The position numbers and the translations under genes were made by a program. Positions 9,248 through 18,399 of a stretch of DNA of 19,924 bases are shown here, in pieces (positions within the stretch are counted from its first letter, which is position 1; every line of letters begins with the position of its first letter). Source of the DNA: CAYTBN01 sp964542165. Its GTDB lineage: Bacteria; Myxococcota_A; UBA796; UBA9615; CAYRNR01. The DNA is taken from assembly GCA_964542165.1 (NCBI GenBank), contig CAZITQ010000181.1:1-19924 (forward strand), in the 5' to 3' direction. The notes beneath the pieces are model-generated. The model made no database searches, was not told the origin of the DNA, and worked only from the letters and a program-made list of their open reading frames with translations.

Positions 9248-9660
9248 CCTTCCCCCTCGCCCCCGACGAGCTGGCGCTCTTGCAGCGCGTCGCCGAGGTG
9301 CAGGAGGAGGAGGTCGTCAACTTCTGCATCGACCTGGACATCGTCCCCGAGGAGCCCTTCCGCGTCGAGCAGGTGGTGGAGCGGGTGGTCGAGGCCCTGG
9401 CGGAGCGAGCCGGTCGCGAGGGCCTCCCGATCTCCAAGTACGACATCGAGGACCTCCGGAAATTCAGCGCCGCCGAGCTGAACACCCTCGCCCGCGGACT
9501 GGGCCTCAGGCCCAACGCCAATCACGGCCCCGAGCAGCTCATCGCCACGATCGTCAAGGGCTCGCGCAAGGCGCACCGAAAGCTCCCCCGGCGCTCCCAG
9601 ATCCCGCTGATGCTGACCTACTTCCTGCCTGCGCTGATCCGTCGATTCGCCAGCACCTGA
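9244..9660 (+). CDS. Protein with SAP/Rho-N-like helix-loop-helix domain and C-terminal hydrophobic segment
   Basis: 138 aa, ATG overlapping the previous stop. Residues 1-60 are acidic and helical (EVQEEEVVNFCIDLDIVPEEPF, VEQVVERVVEALAERAG). Residues 66-108 (YDIEDLRKFSAAELNTLARG...LGLRP...EQLIATIVKGS) resemble the SAP-like fold of the Rho N-terminal domain, with the pattern L-x3-S-x2-EL-x2-LA-x2-LGL and then x-LI-x2-I. The C-terminus has a basic stretch (RKAHRKLPRRSQ) followed by PLMLTYFLPALIRRF, hydrophobic enough for membrane contact. Such domains usually bind nucleic acid, but some are protein-binding. With the membrane protein just upstream, this could be a membrane-associated pair. The domain call is by eye; the specific function is unknown. 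Confidence 0.7.
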   Translation: MTFPLAPDELALLQRVAEVQEEEVVNFCIDLDIVPEEPFRVEQVVERVVEALAERAGREGLPISKYDIEDLRKFSAAELNTLARGLGLRPNANHGPEQLIATIVKGSRKAHRKLPRRSQIPLMLTYFLPALIRRFAST

Positions 9661-9675
9661 TCTCTTCTCTCCAGC

Positions 9676-9691
9676 CCGGGGTCTACCCCGG
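9676..9691. terminator. Weak hairpin between converging genes
   Basis: CCGGGG-TCTA-CCCCGG: a 6-bp stem with a 4-nt loop, 16 nt after the stop of the SAP-like gene. No run of T follows on either strand, only pyrimidine-rich sequence, so it is at best a weak or factor-assisted terminator serving both directions. Confidence 0.3.
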
Positions 9692-9763
9692 CCCTGCCCC
9701 TGCCCTTCTTTCATCCAGGCATGGCTGTAGCGTGAGAGCGGAACGGAGAGGGCAGGGGGAGGC

Positions 9764-9812
9764 GAGAAGAAGGGGAAGAGAGGAGAAGAGAGGAGAAGAG
9801 GAAGAGAGGAAG
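9764..9812. repeat. 49-nt uninterrupted polypurine tract
   Basis: Every base from 9764 to 9812 is A or G, with near-tandem units such as AGGAGAAGAG (9781-9790 and 9791-9800). It fills most of the convergent gap (9661-9827). In the minus-strand transcript it becomes a G-poor C/U stretch right after the metal-binding lipoprotein gene, the base composition typical of Rho-loading sites. On DNA it could form a triplex. Confidence 0.75.
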
Positions 9813-9827
9813 TGAGAGCCCGGAAGC

Positions 9828-12056
9828 CTAGATCTCCTGGGGCTCCATCCAGAGCTTGAGCGTGTAGGGCTCGTCGTTGGGGCCGGAGTAGCCGACGACC
9901 CAGGCGAAGCACTCGGTGCCTGCCGGAAGCGGGAAGTAGGTGATGTCCTCTTCCGGCTTGGTCAGGTCAGCGGTCTCGGTCATGAAGTAGTACCAGTTCC
10001 ACGGATTGAAGTCGTCGCCGTAGTAGCAGTAGAACATCATGTCCATGTCGCCACCTTCGGACTCCCAGTCCAGGATGGCGTGGACGTTTCCGTCCTCGGG
10101 GACGATCAGGTAGTAGGTGTCGTTGTCCCCGTCCCAGGTGTCCTGGACGATCGTCGAGAACGTCCCGCTGATCTTGTCCACGAGTCCACCGGCGCTGATC
10201 ATCCCGCCGCACTCCTGGTAGCAATCGGTCCAGGTGGACAGGGCGCCGTACTCGCAGTCGTTGGGCTCCGTGTCCTCGCAGCGGACGCCGAACAGTGGAG
10301 GCATGGTGGTGTCGAGCACGACCTCGGGCAGCCCGTCGGGCACCAGGGTGCCGCCGTTGCCCTTCCAGTCCTCGTCCAGACCCCACACGACGTTGCCCGC
10401 CACCTCGGACAGGTCCAGCAGCTGGGGCTCCGACATCACGATGTCGCCGGAGGCGACGCTGGTGCTGTTCAACGAGCTGAAGGTCCCGGCGTAGAGCCAC
10501 ACCTGGTCGATGTCGATGTTGATGGCGAAGCGGGTCTCCAGCTCGTAGTTGCCGGGGAAGACGTTGGCGTCGGTGTCGTTGCAGTCGCCCCAGTTCTCGG
10601 CAAACCCGTCGCCGTCGTCATCGGTGTTCATGCCCGGGTCCTCGATCATCTGGCCCACGTAGTCCCAGGTCAGCCCATCGCCGTCCCAGACGCGGTACAG
10701 GGGGTCGCAGTCGCCGGTCTCGCAGATCCACTCGAAGTTCTCGTCGAAGTTGTCGTTGCCCAGGGCCGCCGGGTCCGCGTCGCAGTCGTTGTCCTTGCCG
10801 TCCCGGTAGTCGAGGCACTCGTCGTCCTCGTCGCAGGGATGGATGGTCGCGTCCGCGTCGTTGCAGTCGCCGTCTTCGATGGTGTAGCCGTCGGAGTCGA
10901 AGTCGGTGGGCCACTCGTCCGCGCCCGCGGAGTCGTCGTCGTCGCCGGTGGCGCCGTTGTCGATCACGCCGTCGCAGTTGTTGTCCTTGCCGTCGGGGAA
11001 GATGTCCAGGCCGGTGTCGTCGGCCATCTCGTCCTCGAGCAGCAGGGTCTTGAAGATGGAGGGATCGGCGTCGTTGCAGTCACCCTCGAACACCGACATG
11101 CCGTCCTGGTCCAGGTCCTGGCCGTCCAGGCCGTTGTCGGCCCAGCCGTCGCAGTCCCCGTCGATCCCGTCACCCAGGTCGTCCGGGTATCCGGGCCGCA
11201 CGGCGGCGTTGTTGTCGTCGCAGTCGCCGTCGGAGATCTTGGCGCCGTCGCCGTCCGCGTCCTCGTTGGAGTCGCCGCGGTCGGTGACGCCGTCGCAGTT
11301 GTTGTCCTTGCCGTCCTCCATATCGGAGGAGACGTAGACGTCCGCGATGGTCTGGACCTCCTGGACGATGTACATGTCGAACGTCGCCCAGTAGCGGAAG
11401 AACTCCGGGTCGGCGTTCCACTCCTTGATCGAGGTCCCGCTGACCGGATTGCCCAGGTTGTCGGGATCGCCGGTGAGGTAGGCGCCGACCATCGCGTCGC
11501 CGGCCTCGATGGGATCCAGGGCGCGCAGGATCAGGGAGTACTGCCCGCCCGTGCCCTCCTCGATGCTCTTGCCGACCACCACCAGGAAGAGCTCGTCCTC
11601 TTCGGCCACGGTGACCGACAGGGCCTCGTCCCCCGACGATCCGTTGGAGGCCTGGACCTCCTCGCCGTTGGCGTCCCACAGGAAGAGGTCGTAGTTACCG
11701 TCCCCATCCCAGGACAGATCGAAGGTGACGTCACCCTCGACCCCGGAGGTGAACTGGTAGATGTCGTAGTCGCCGGTGTACCCCTGGTTCATCACGTAGC
11801 CCGCGGCGCCCAGGGCGCCGTAGACGGTGGTGAAACCGTACGCCACGTAGTCCACGAACTCGGCGGTGTCGATCTCGTCGTTGGCCGACTCGTCACCCTG
11901 CTCCACCTCGACGTACTCGGTGGGGGGGATGATCGCGACGCCGAGGACGTGACGCTCGTCGATCCCCGACTCCTGTCCCAGACAGCCGACGGCCAGCGTC
12001 AGGGTGAAGGCGGGGACCAGGGCCAGGTACCGGATTCCACTATGCAGTGTCGTCAT
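9828..12056 (-). CDS. MopE-type metal-binding lipoprotein with PPC-like end domains
   Basis: 742 aa, very rich in Asp. The signal sequence ends TLAVGC, making Cys25 the likely lipidation site. Residues about 75-180 resemble a PPC (bacterial pre-peptidase C-terminal) beta-sandwich (DYDIYQFTSGVEGDVTFDL, NYDLFLWDANG, YSLILRAL), and residues about 630-742 look like a second one. Between them are four MopE-type metal-binding repeats, near residues 265, 310, 383 and 478 (DADGDGAKISDGDCDD, DQDGMSVFEGDCNDADPS, DSDGYTIEDGDCNDAD, DDDGDGFAENWGDCNDTD), most paired with a DGxDNxCDG segment (about 249, 298, 354, 420). MopE of Methylococcus binds copper; the Asp pattern would also suit calcium. GGAGG (12069-12065) is 8 nt before the ATG and abuts the stop of the receptor gene, so the two are co-translated. 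Role inferred: surface metal-binding partner of the receptor. Confidence 0.85.
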   Translation of the reverse strand: MTTLHSGIRYLALVPAFTLTLAVGCLGQESGIDERHVLGVAIIPPTEYVEVEQGDESANDEIDTAEFVDYVAYGFTTVYGALGAAGYVMNQGYTGDYDIYQFTSGVEGDVTFDLSWDGDGNYDLFLWDANGEEVQASNGSSGDEALSVTVAEEDELFLVVVGKSIEEGTGGQYSLILRALDPIEAGDAMVGAYLTGDPDNLGNPVSGTSIKEWNADPEFFRYWATFDMYIVQEVQTIADVYVSSDMEDGKDNNCDGVTDRGDSNEDADGDGAKISDGDCDDNNAAVRPGYPDDLGDGIDGDCDGWADNGLDGQDLDQDGMSVFEGDCNDADPSIFKTLLLEDEMADDTGLDIFPDGKDNNCDGVIDNGATGDDDDSAGADEWPTDFDSDGYTIEDGDCNDADATIHPCDEDDECLDYRDGKDNDCDADPAALGNDNFDENFEWICETGDCDPLYRVWDGDGLTWDYVGQMIEDPGMNTDDDGDGFAENWGDCNDTDANVFPGNYELETRFAINIDIDQVWLYAGTFSSLNSTSVASGDIVMSEPQLLDLSEVAGNVVWGLDEDWKGNGGTLVPDGLPEVVLDTTMPPLFGVRCEDTEPNDCEYGALSTWTDCYQECGGMISAGGLVDKISGTFSTIVQDTWDGDNDTYYLIVPEDGNVHAILDWESEGGDMDMMFYCYYGDDFNPWNWYYFMTETADLTKPEEDITYFPLPAGTECFAWVVGYSGPNDEPYTLKLWMEPQEI

Positions 12057-12069
12057 CTCTGTGCCCTCC

Positions 12070-14865
12070 CTAGAAGTGGACCCGCAGGGCGAATCGCACC
12101 TGTCTGGGGAATTGGCGAATCAGTGGTTGGGCGAACACGGCCTCGCCGTCGTCGTCGACCAGGATGTTGCCCTCGGCGTCGGTGGCCCGCTGGTCGACCG
12201 CGACGATCTCGCGGCTGTTCAGCAGGTTCTCGACCATCACGACCAGGTCGATCTGGGTCGCGACCACCGTGAACTTGAGCGTTCCGCGGAGGTCCAGGTT
12301 GGAGGTCGCCGGCATCCGGAACTCGGAGCCGCGGCGGTCCCGGAGATCCGTGTTCCCCTGGAAGAAGTTGTTGTAGTAGTACTTGTTGAAGGGGCTGCCG
12401 GACCGCAGGTAGAAGACGAACCCGAAGCCGTAGCCGAGCGAGAATTTCTCGCTGATCTTGATCCGGCCCGGGTTGTCGTAGATGCCCTGCATCTTGATGA
12501 CGTGCGGCCGGTCGATGGACAGCACGCCATTCTCGTACCAGGCCTGCCAGGCGGTATCCATGTCGCCGGTGAACGGGCCGTCCTCGTAGTTACCCACCGT
12601 GCGGGACCAGGTGTAGCTCCCGGTGAACTGCAGGTTGTCCGACAGGTTCTTGGACAGGGTGAACTCGAGCGCATCGTACTGACGGTACGCGCGCCCGGGC
12701 GTCCGCAGGCGGTACATCCAGGACTGGGTACCGGTGCGAGCGCCGATGACGTCCATGCCGTCGCCGGACCAGATGAGGTTGACCTCGTCGTCCTCGAAGG
12801 TGTTGTGGAAGTCGCGGTGGATGTAGGTCACGTCCGCCGACAGGTCCTTCTGGATCTCCCGCTCCACCCCGATGTTGAACTCGTCCACGCTCGCCGGGGT
12901 CAGGTCGTAGTGCATCAGGTCCGGCGTCGGCGTGGCGGCCCGGGAGCCGTCGGTGTTCCAGCGGTGCTGGCGGTCGTCCCAGTTGTAGTACTCCGCGCCG
13001 AAGGTGGTGCGGTTGGCGAACGACGCGATGTACAGATAGCCGCTGTCCACGAACTTGCCGTAGCCGCCGTGGATGCGGGTCTTTCGGTCGTTGGCCGGGT
13101 CCCACGACGCGAAGATGCGCGGGGAGAAGGTGGCGAACCCGAGGATCGTGTTGCCCTCGTTGTTCTTCATCGATCCCTGGTCGAAGCGGACGCCGGGGCG
13201 CAGGGTCAGGTTGCTCCAGGGCTTCCAGATGTCCTGGATGTAGGCCCCGATCTTGTGCCCGGTCTGCCGGTAGGGATCCGAGTTGATGACCACGGCCCGC
13301 TGGACGGGCTCGTAGTTCTGGATGTCGTTGACCTCGTTGGCGTCGGGCAACCCGTCGCCGTCGTGGTCGGGCTCCACGTCCCACACGACGTCCTTGTTCA
13401 CGTACTCGAACACCCGGTCGTGCCAGACGAAGGCCACGTCGACACCCGCGCTGGCGGCGTGGGTCCCGAGCAGATCGAAGTACGCGTCGAAGTCCACGTC
13501 GAAGGTGAAGTTGTGACGCCGCGACCAGTAGTAGGTCCCGTTCGAGTTCCAGTTGAACGCGTTGCCCGACCCGTCCCAGTGGGGCGTCAGGTTGAGCTCC
13601 TCGTTGTCGCAGCGCCGCGTGTCCGGGTCCCAGTCGGTGCAGTCCCGCCACTGGACCGGTGTGATCCGGATGAAGCTCTTCTGGTAGTAGGCCTGGGCCT
13701 TGAGCACGGTGTACGCCGACGGCGTCCAGTCCCAGGTGCCCTGGACGTACCAGCCACCCTGCTCCCAGTCGGTCTCGGCGTCCGGCAGGGTGTAGATGCT
13801 CTGCTCGGAGTTCTTGATCATCGTCGGGTTGGCCTGGGCGGAGACAGACAGCTTGTTGGTCATGCTGATCTGCCACGACAGCTTCGCGAACAGATAGTGG
13901 CTGCGCCACGCCCGCGGGAGCACGGGGAAGCGGGCCAGGTCGCGACCGGTGTCCAGGGCCGGCAGGTTCAGCGAGTCCTGGATGTACAGGTCGTAGGCGA
14001 TGAAGAACCACAGATGGTCCTTCACGATCGGGCCGCCCAGGCTGGCGGACAGCTCGACGGCCTCGATCTCCTGGATGTCCTCGGACACGAACCGGTCGTG
14101 GCTCTGGAGCGCCGAGGTGGTGTACTCGGCGTAGAAGTCGCCTTCGAACTTGTTACCACCGGACTTGGTCGTCACCGAGATGATGCCGCCGAGCGCCTGA
14201 CCGTACTTGGCGTCGAAGGCTCCGGTGACCACCTGGATGTCCTGGATGGCATCGAAGTTGAAGTTCATCGAGAAGGTGTTGGTCACCGGGTCGGTGGTGT
14301 TCACCCCGTCCACGTAGTACTGGTTGGAGCTGTCGGTCGCCCCGTGGACGTTGGGGTTGGCACCGCCGGTGACGCCGGGCAGGAACTGGATCACCTCCTG
14401 GTAGGAGCGGCCGGTCGGCAGCTCGCCCAGGAAGTCGTGGGAGATCGTGTCCCCGACCTCGGTCTGCTCGGTGTCGACCGAGGGCCGCCGATCGATGATC
14501 TCGACGGTCTCCCCCATCTCCGGCAGATCCATCACCAGCTTGAGATTGACCGTACGGCCGGTCTCGACCACCAGGCCGCGGCGGATCAGCGTCTTGTACC
14601 CCTCCTTTTCACAGGTCAGGGTGTACGGCCCCGCCGGCAAGCCGGGGAACCGGAAGCGACCCACCTCGCTGGACGAGGCGTTCCGGATCCCCATCAGAGC
14701 TGGTGATTCGATCCGGATGATCGCCCCGTCGATCGGGACGTCGTCCGTCGTCACCACTTCACCCTTGATGGTACCGGAAGTCGCCTGGGACCACGCCTGG
14801 GTTGCCGGAAGCAGGAAGAGGCTGGCGAGAGCCCCTCCCAGAGCCACGAGCAATACCTTCCGCAT
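12070..14865 (-). CDS. Oar-like TonB-dependent outer-membrane receptor
   Basis: 931 aa. A signal peptide (residues 1-28, ending WSQA) precedes a carboxypeptidase-regulatory-like domain (31-113: GTIKGEVVTTDDVPIDGAII, FRFPGLPAGPYTLTCEKEGY). ETVEI at 119-123 looks like a TonB box. The plug (about 127-240) has ELPTGRSYQEVIQFLPGV, NQYYVDGVNTTDP, IQDIQVVTGAFDAKYG and GGIISVTTKSGGN. The rest is a 22-strand-type barrel ending in VRFALRVHF with a terminal Phe. This architecture is that of Oar/SusC-like receptors. Two predicted outer loops are odd: a Cys pair (C409, C419) around an acidic stretch, and DHDGDGLPDANE at 500-511, a perfect calcium-type loop. GAGGG (14877-14873) lies 7 nt before the ATG. 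The MopE-type lipoprotein follows after 13 nt. Substrate unknown; metal or metal-complexed ligand is my inference. Confidence 0.93.
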   Translation of the reverse strand: MRKVLLVALGGALASLFLLPATQAWSQATSGTIKGEVVTTDDVPIDGAIIRIESPALMGIRNASSSEVGRFRFPGLPAGPYTLTCEKEGYKTLIRRGLVVETGRTVNLKLVMDLPEMGETVEIIDRRPSVDTEQTEVGDTISHDFLGELPTGRSYQEVIQFLPGVTGGANPNVHGATDSSNQYYVDGVNTTDPVTNTFSMNFNFDAIQDIQVVTGAFDAKYGQALGGIISVTTKSGGNKFEGDFYAEYTTSALQSHDRFVSEDIQEIEAVELSASLGGPIVKDHLWFFIAYDLYIQDSLNLPALDTGRDLARFPVLPRAWRSHYLFAKLSWQISMTNKLSVSAQANPTMIKNSEQSIYTLPDAETDWEQGGWYVQGTWDWTPSAYTVLKAQAYYQKSFIRITPVQWRDCTDWDPDTRRCDNEELNLTPHWDGSGNAFNWNSNGTYYWSRRHNFTFDVDFDAYFDLLGTHAASAGVDVAFVWHDRVFEYVNKDVVWDVEPDHDGDGLPDANEVNDIQNYEPVQRAVVINSDPYRQTGHKIGAYIQDIWKPWSNLTLRPGVRFDQGSMKNNEGNTILGFATFSPRIFASWDPANDRKTRIHGGYGKFVDSGYLYIASFANRTTFGAEYYNWDDRQHRWNTDGSRAATPTPDLMHYDLTPASVDEFNIGVEREIQKDLSADVTYIHRDFHNTFEDDEVNLIWSGDGMDVIGARTGTQSWMYRLRTPGRAYRQYDALEFTLSKNLSDNLQFTGSYTWSRTVGNYEDGPFTGDMDTAWQAWYENGVLSIDRPHVIKMQGIYDNPGRIKISEKFSLGYGFGFVFYLRSGSPFNKYYYNNFFQGNTDLRDRRGSEFRMPATSNLDLRGTLKFTVVATQIDLVVMVENLLNSREIVAVDQRATDAEGNILVDDDGEAVFAQPLIRQFPRQVRFALRVHF

Positions 14866-15158
14866 CAGCTAGCCCTCGAGTCGGTTGTGGAACCGTCAAC
14901 GCGCACACGGGCACACCTGCGCCCGCGAAGTTTCAGGATGTCCTACCAGTCACCCGGGGGGGTGTCAAGCTGGCAGGGGGTTTGTAAGGACGATGCAAGA
15001 AGAACCTATACTGGCGATTATATCCAATGAAATCAAGGGGTTCCGTATTGACACCCTTCGAGATCGCCGCGTACCGTGCACGATGAACTAGAGGCTCGAA
15101 CGAACATCCCGGCCGCGCGAGCGCGAAGAGTCCTCGGCGGCCGGTAGGGAGACGGACG
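14866..15158. promoter_or_regulatory. 293-bp divergent control region, with an AT-richer island
   Basis: It separates the receptor operon (-) from the zinc-ribbon gene (+). Two copies of TTGACACCC face opposite ways: minus 14968-14960, then TAGGAC 17 nt on (14945-14940), for the receptor; plus 15048-15056, then TACCGT 18 nt on (15072-15077), for the zinc-ribbon gene. A perfect TATAAT on the minus strand (15022-15017) and TATACT on the plus strand (15007-15012) sit in an AT-richer stretch (about 14981-15050) but lack good -35 boxes. No gene is supported in this gap. Confidence 0.45.
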
Positions 15159-15674
15159 ATGGCTCGGACGATGGATTGCCCCCAGTGCGGGGAGGAGATA
15201 CTGAGCTCGGCGTCCAAGTGCCGGCACTGCTTCGCCGATCTGGCGCCCGAGGACACCCGCGGCCACCGCCGCACCATCATCGGACTGCTGGTGTTCCTGG
15301 TGATCATCGTGGGCATCGGCATCGGCGGCCTGAAGATCGCCAAGGGGACGCCGTCGCTGGCCAACGTGACCATCGACGAGGGGACCGGCCGGATCGTGCT
15401 GGTCTGGACCAAGTACGACGACGAGCCCGAGACCCTGCCCATCGCCTTCGAGGACATCACGGAGGTGGAGTACGTCGCCGGGTCCCACCTGCTCGGCGGC
15501 CACTACTGGTCCGTCTCGGTGATCACCGTGGACGGCGAGAAGTACGAGATCAACCACTCGACGGACAAGAACCTCAAGGGGTACGCCGAAACCGTCGCCG
15601 CCAAGACGGGTGCTCGGTTCCGGCCGATCAACAAGGTCCGTTCCGGTCGCGGCCTCTTCGGCCCCGGCGGCTGA
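15159..15674 (+). CDS. Membrane protein with N-terminal zinc ribbon, unknown function
   Basis: 171 aa. It begins MARTMDCPQCGEEIL; Cys7, Cys10, Cys21 and Cys24 form a CxxC-x10-CxxC zinc ribbon facing the cytoplasm. A single hydrophobic helix follows (about 39-60, TIIGLLVFLVIIVGIGIGG). The rest (about 65-171) is probably an outside beta-rich domain (VTIDEGTGRIVLVWTKYDD, ITEVEYVAGSHLLGGHYWSV, DGEKYEINHSTDKN) that looks like a pleckstrin-homology-type fold, a weak impression only. AGGGAG (15146-15151) lies 7 nt before the ATG. mreB follows 107 nt later on the same strand but with its own promoter. The zinc-ribbon plus single-helix layout is common among uncharacterised envelope proteins; I do not recognise a named family. 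Confidence 0.75.
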   Translation: MARTMDCPQCGEEILSSASKCRHCFADLAPEDTRGHRRTIIGLLVFLVIIVGIGIGGLKIAKGTPSLANVTIDEGTGRIVLVWTKYDDEPETLPIAFEDITEVEYVAGSHLLGGHYWSVSVITVDGEKYEINHSTDKNLKGYAETVAAKTGARFRPINKVRSGRGLFGPGG

Positions 15675-15695
15675 TCCCTCTTCCGAGATCACTGC

Positions 15696-15724
15696 TTTAC
15701 CCCCCGACCCTGCATCGATAGAAT
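15696..15724 (+). promoter_or_regulatory. mreB promoter (TTTACC-17-TAGAAT)
   Basis: TTTACC (15696-15701), exactly 17 nt, TAGAAT (15719-15724, five of six consensus bases). A start near 15731 leaves a leader of about 50 nt. The dyad CCGCCG-T-CGGCGG (15735-15747) lies at its beginning and could be an operator or a small hairpin. This is the best sigma-70-type promoter in the window. Confidence 0.6.
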
Positions 15725-15781
15725 CCCGCGCGAACCGCCGTCGGCGGACGGCACGAGCCCCCCTCGGAGCGCTGGATCCCC

Positions 15782-16816
<1,035 letters not shown>

Positions 16817-16843
16817 ACGGGTTCTACTCCGATCGCGATCACG

Positions 16844-18371
16844 TCAGGGGGGAGACTCGCCCGAGAGTTCCTCCCGGTGATCCCACCACCAGATCGCCCA
16901 ACGCCCCTGGGCCCGCTCCCACTCCTCGAAGGGGTACTGGCCGTCCACGGCGGTGGGCCAGTAGTAGCGGTCGGTGATGTCGGCGAGGTCGGCGAGGGCG
17001 ACCAGGGCCTCGGAGCGGATGTGGACCGAGGGATGGGTCAGCGAGACGATCAGGGCCGACACGCCCGGGTCGGCGCAGACGCCCAGGTCGCGGATCGCCT
17101 TGATCGCCTGGCGGTGGTCGTAGTCGCCCGAGGTCCCCGGATCCACGAAACCCAGGGCCAGGTGGGCGAATACCGGCTGGGTCCGTGGGTCGTCCATCGA
17201 CACCAGGGCGTCGGTGACCGGAGCCCGCCGGCCCCCCGGGTGGTCGATCCACCGGGCCAGCAGGTGCGGGACGGCCGCATCCACCCCGTACTCTCCCAGG
17301 CCAGCCAGGATGTGCATCACCTCCCCGTCGTCGGGGTGGCGTTCCAGGTGGTCGAGGAACCGGGGGGAGAGCTCGAGGAAACTCTCCCGGGCCATGCGGC
17401 GCACCCGCCAGTCGGGATCTCTGCGGTACTGGATCGCCAGCTTGCGGGCGATCTCGTTCAGGTCCGCACCGGGGCGACCGGCGTCCCTTCGCAGCCTGGC
17501 GAGCACGAATTCCTCCCGGGCGGCGTCCTTCCCCGGATTGAGGTCCTTGCGGTCGGTCTGCCCACCCGGCTCGTAGGTGACCAGCACCGGTCCCATGTCC
17601 GCGTCGGGCTCGAAGTCCGTGACGACCCACGACAGGGTGCTGCCCCAGAACTCGTACCCCAGCGGCTCCACCGCCCGCACCCCGTGGCCGCGGGCGTCGA
17701 TCACGATCCGCGCCTCCCCGATGGTGCCCCCCCAGCCCGCGCCGGTCTCCAGCACGTACCAGAAGCTGCGCAGTTCGTCCTTGCGCTTGAGCTTCGGTCG
17801 GGTCTCGGTGGCGTAGGCTCGGGGCATCAGATCGGCGTTGACGGTGGTATCGGTGACGAAGGCCACCTCCACCGTCCGGGGGTGGGCCCCGCCGGAGTGG
17901 CAGGGCGCGCCCCCCCCCCCCCCCGACCCGCCCCCGGAGCCNNNNNNNNNNGGGCGGGGGCCCCCCCCGCCAGACGACGTAGCGTCCCGGTTCGCCGAGC
18001 ACCCGGTGCTCGGTGACCACGTCCTCGCCGTCCACGCGGGCGACGAAGTCTCGGATGTACTCGTGGTGTACCTCGGGCACGTGGCTGCCCCGGGTGTCGC
18101 CGATGTCGGGGTAGCCGATCTCGAGGGTGGTGGCCGCGCCCGGGTTGCGCAGGACGTAGCTTCCTTTCACCCGGGCCTGGTCCGGCTCCAGGACGACGCG
18201 GATGGACTCGCTGCGCATCTCCACCGATGTGGGCTCCACGGGGCTGGGGTGCATGGCCCAGCTCGGGTCCGGGGCCACGTTGGCCGTGGCGGTCGGAGCC
18301 GCCAGGGACACCCAGGCCATGGCGACGAGCGCGGCGAGGAGTCGGCTTGGAGGCGGGGTAACGCGTTTCAC
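16844..18371 (-). CDS. Secreted HEAT-repeat-like protein, interrupted by an assembly gap
   Basis: GTG start at 18371 with GGAG 9 nt upstream, 28 nt after the HMG-CoA-lyase-like gene. MKRVTPPPSRLLAALVAMAW to TATA is a Sec signal peptide. The N-terminal domain (SIRVVLEPDQARVKGSYVLR, EIGYPDIGDT, GRYVVWR) resembles the beta-sandwich of DUF4424-like proteins. The reading frame then meets N bases at 17942-17951. The downstream part, in another frame from about 17905, continues the same kind of domain (VEVAFVTDTTVNADL, FWYVLETGAGWGGTIGEARI, YEFWGSTLSWVVTDFEPDAD) and then helical HEAT-like repeats (RDPDWRVRRMARESFLELSP, HILAGLGEYGVDAAVPHLLA, LTHPSVHIRSEALVALADLA). I read this as one gene whose frame is broken only by the gap, not a pseudogene. 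Length and the residues near the gap are unknown. It likely acts in the periplasm or outside, probably as a protein-binding scaffold. Confidence 0.75.
17942..17951. other. Assembly gap (10 N) with low-quality flanks
   Basis: Ten N bases, preceded by a run of 15 C (17910-17924) and followed by GGGCGGGGG and CCCCCCCC. The two sides of the host gene are in different frames. Gap size is conventional and unlikely to be the true missing length; the flanking homopolymers are probably sequence errors. Confidence 0.95.
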
Positions 18372-18399
18372 GGGAACATGCTCCGGCGGGCGCTGACGT

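Noticed and set aside
12004..14706. Long plus-strand open frame opposite the TonB-dependent receptor (and a similar one at 10080-12272 opposite the lipoprotein)
   Set aside because: Val/Leu/Gly/Asp-biased shadow translation without motifs; the opposite strand holds well-supported genes.
14970..14986. Second sigma-54-like site, CTGGCAGG-GGGT-TTGTA
   Set aside because: The invariant GC at -12 is GT and another core base differs; too weak to call.
15027..15086. Small open frame of 19 codons before the zinc-ribbon gene
   Set aside because: No ribosome-binding site, no coding bias, and it overlaps the likely promoter.
17910..17924. C15 run as a possible G-quadruplex or i-motif
   Set aside because: It flanks an N gap inside a coding region with a broken frame, so an assembly error is far more likely.
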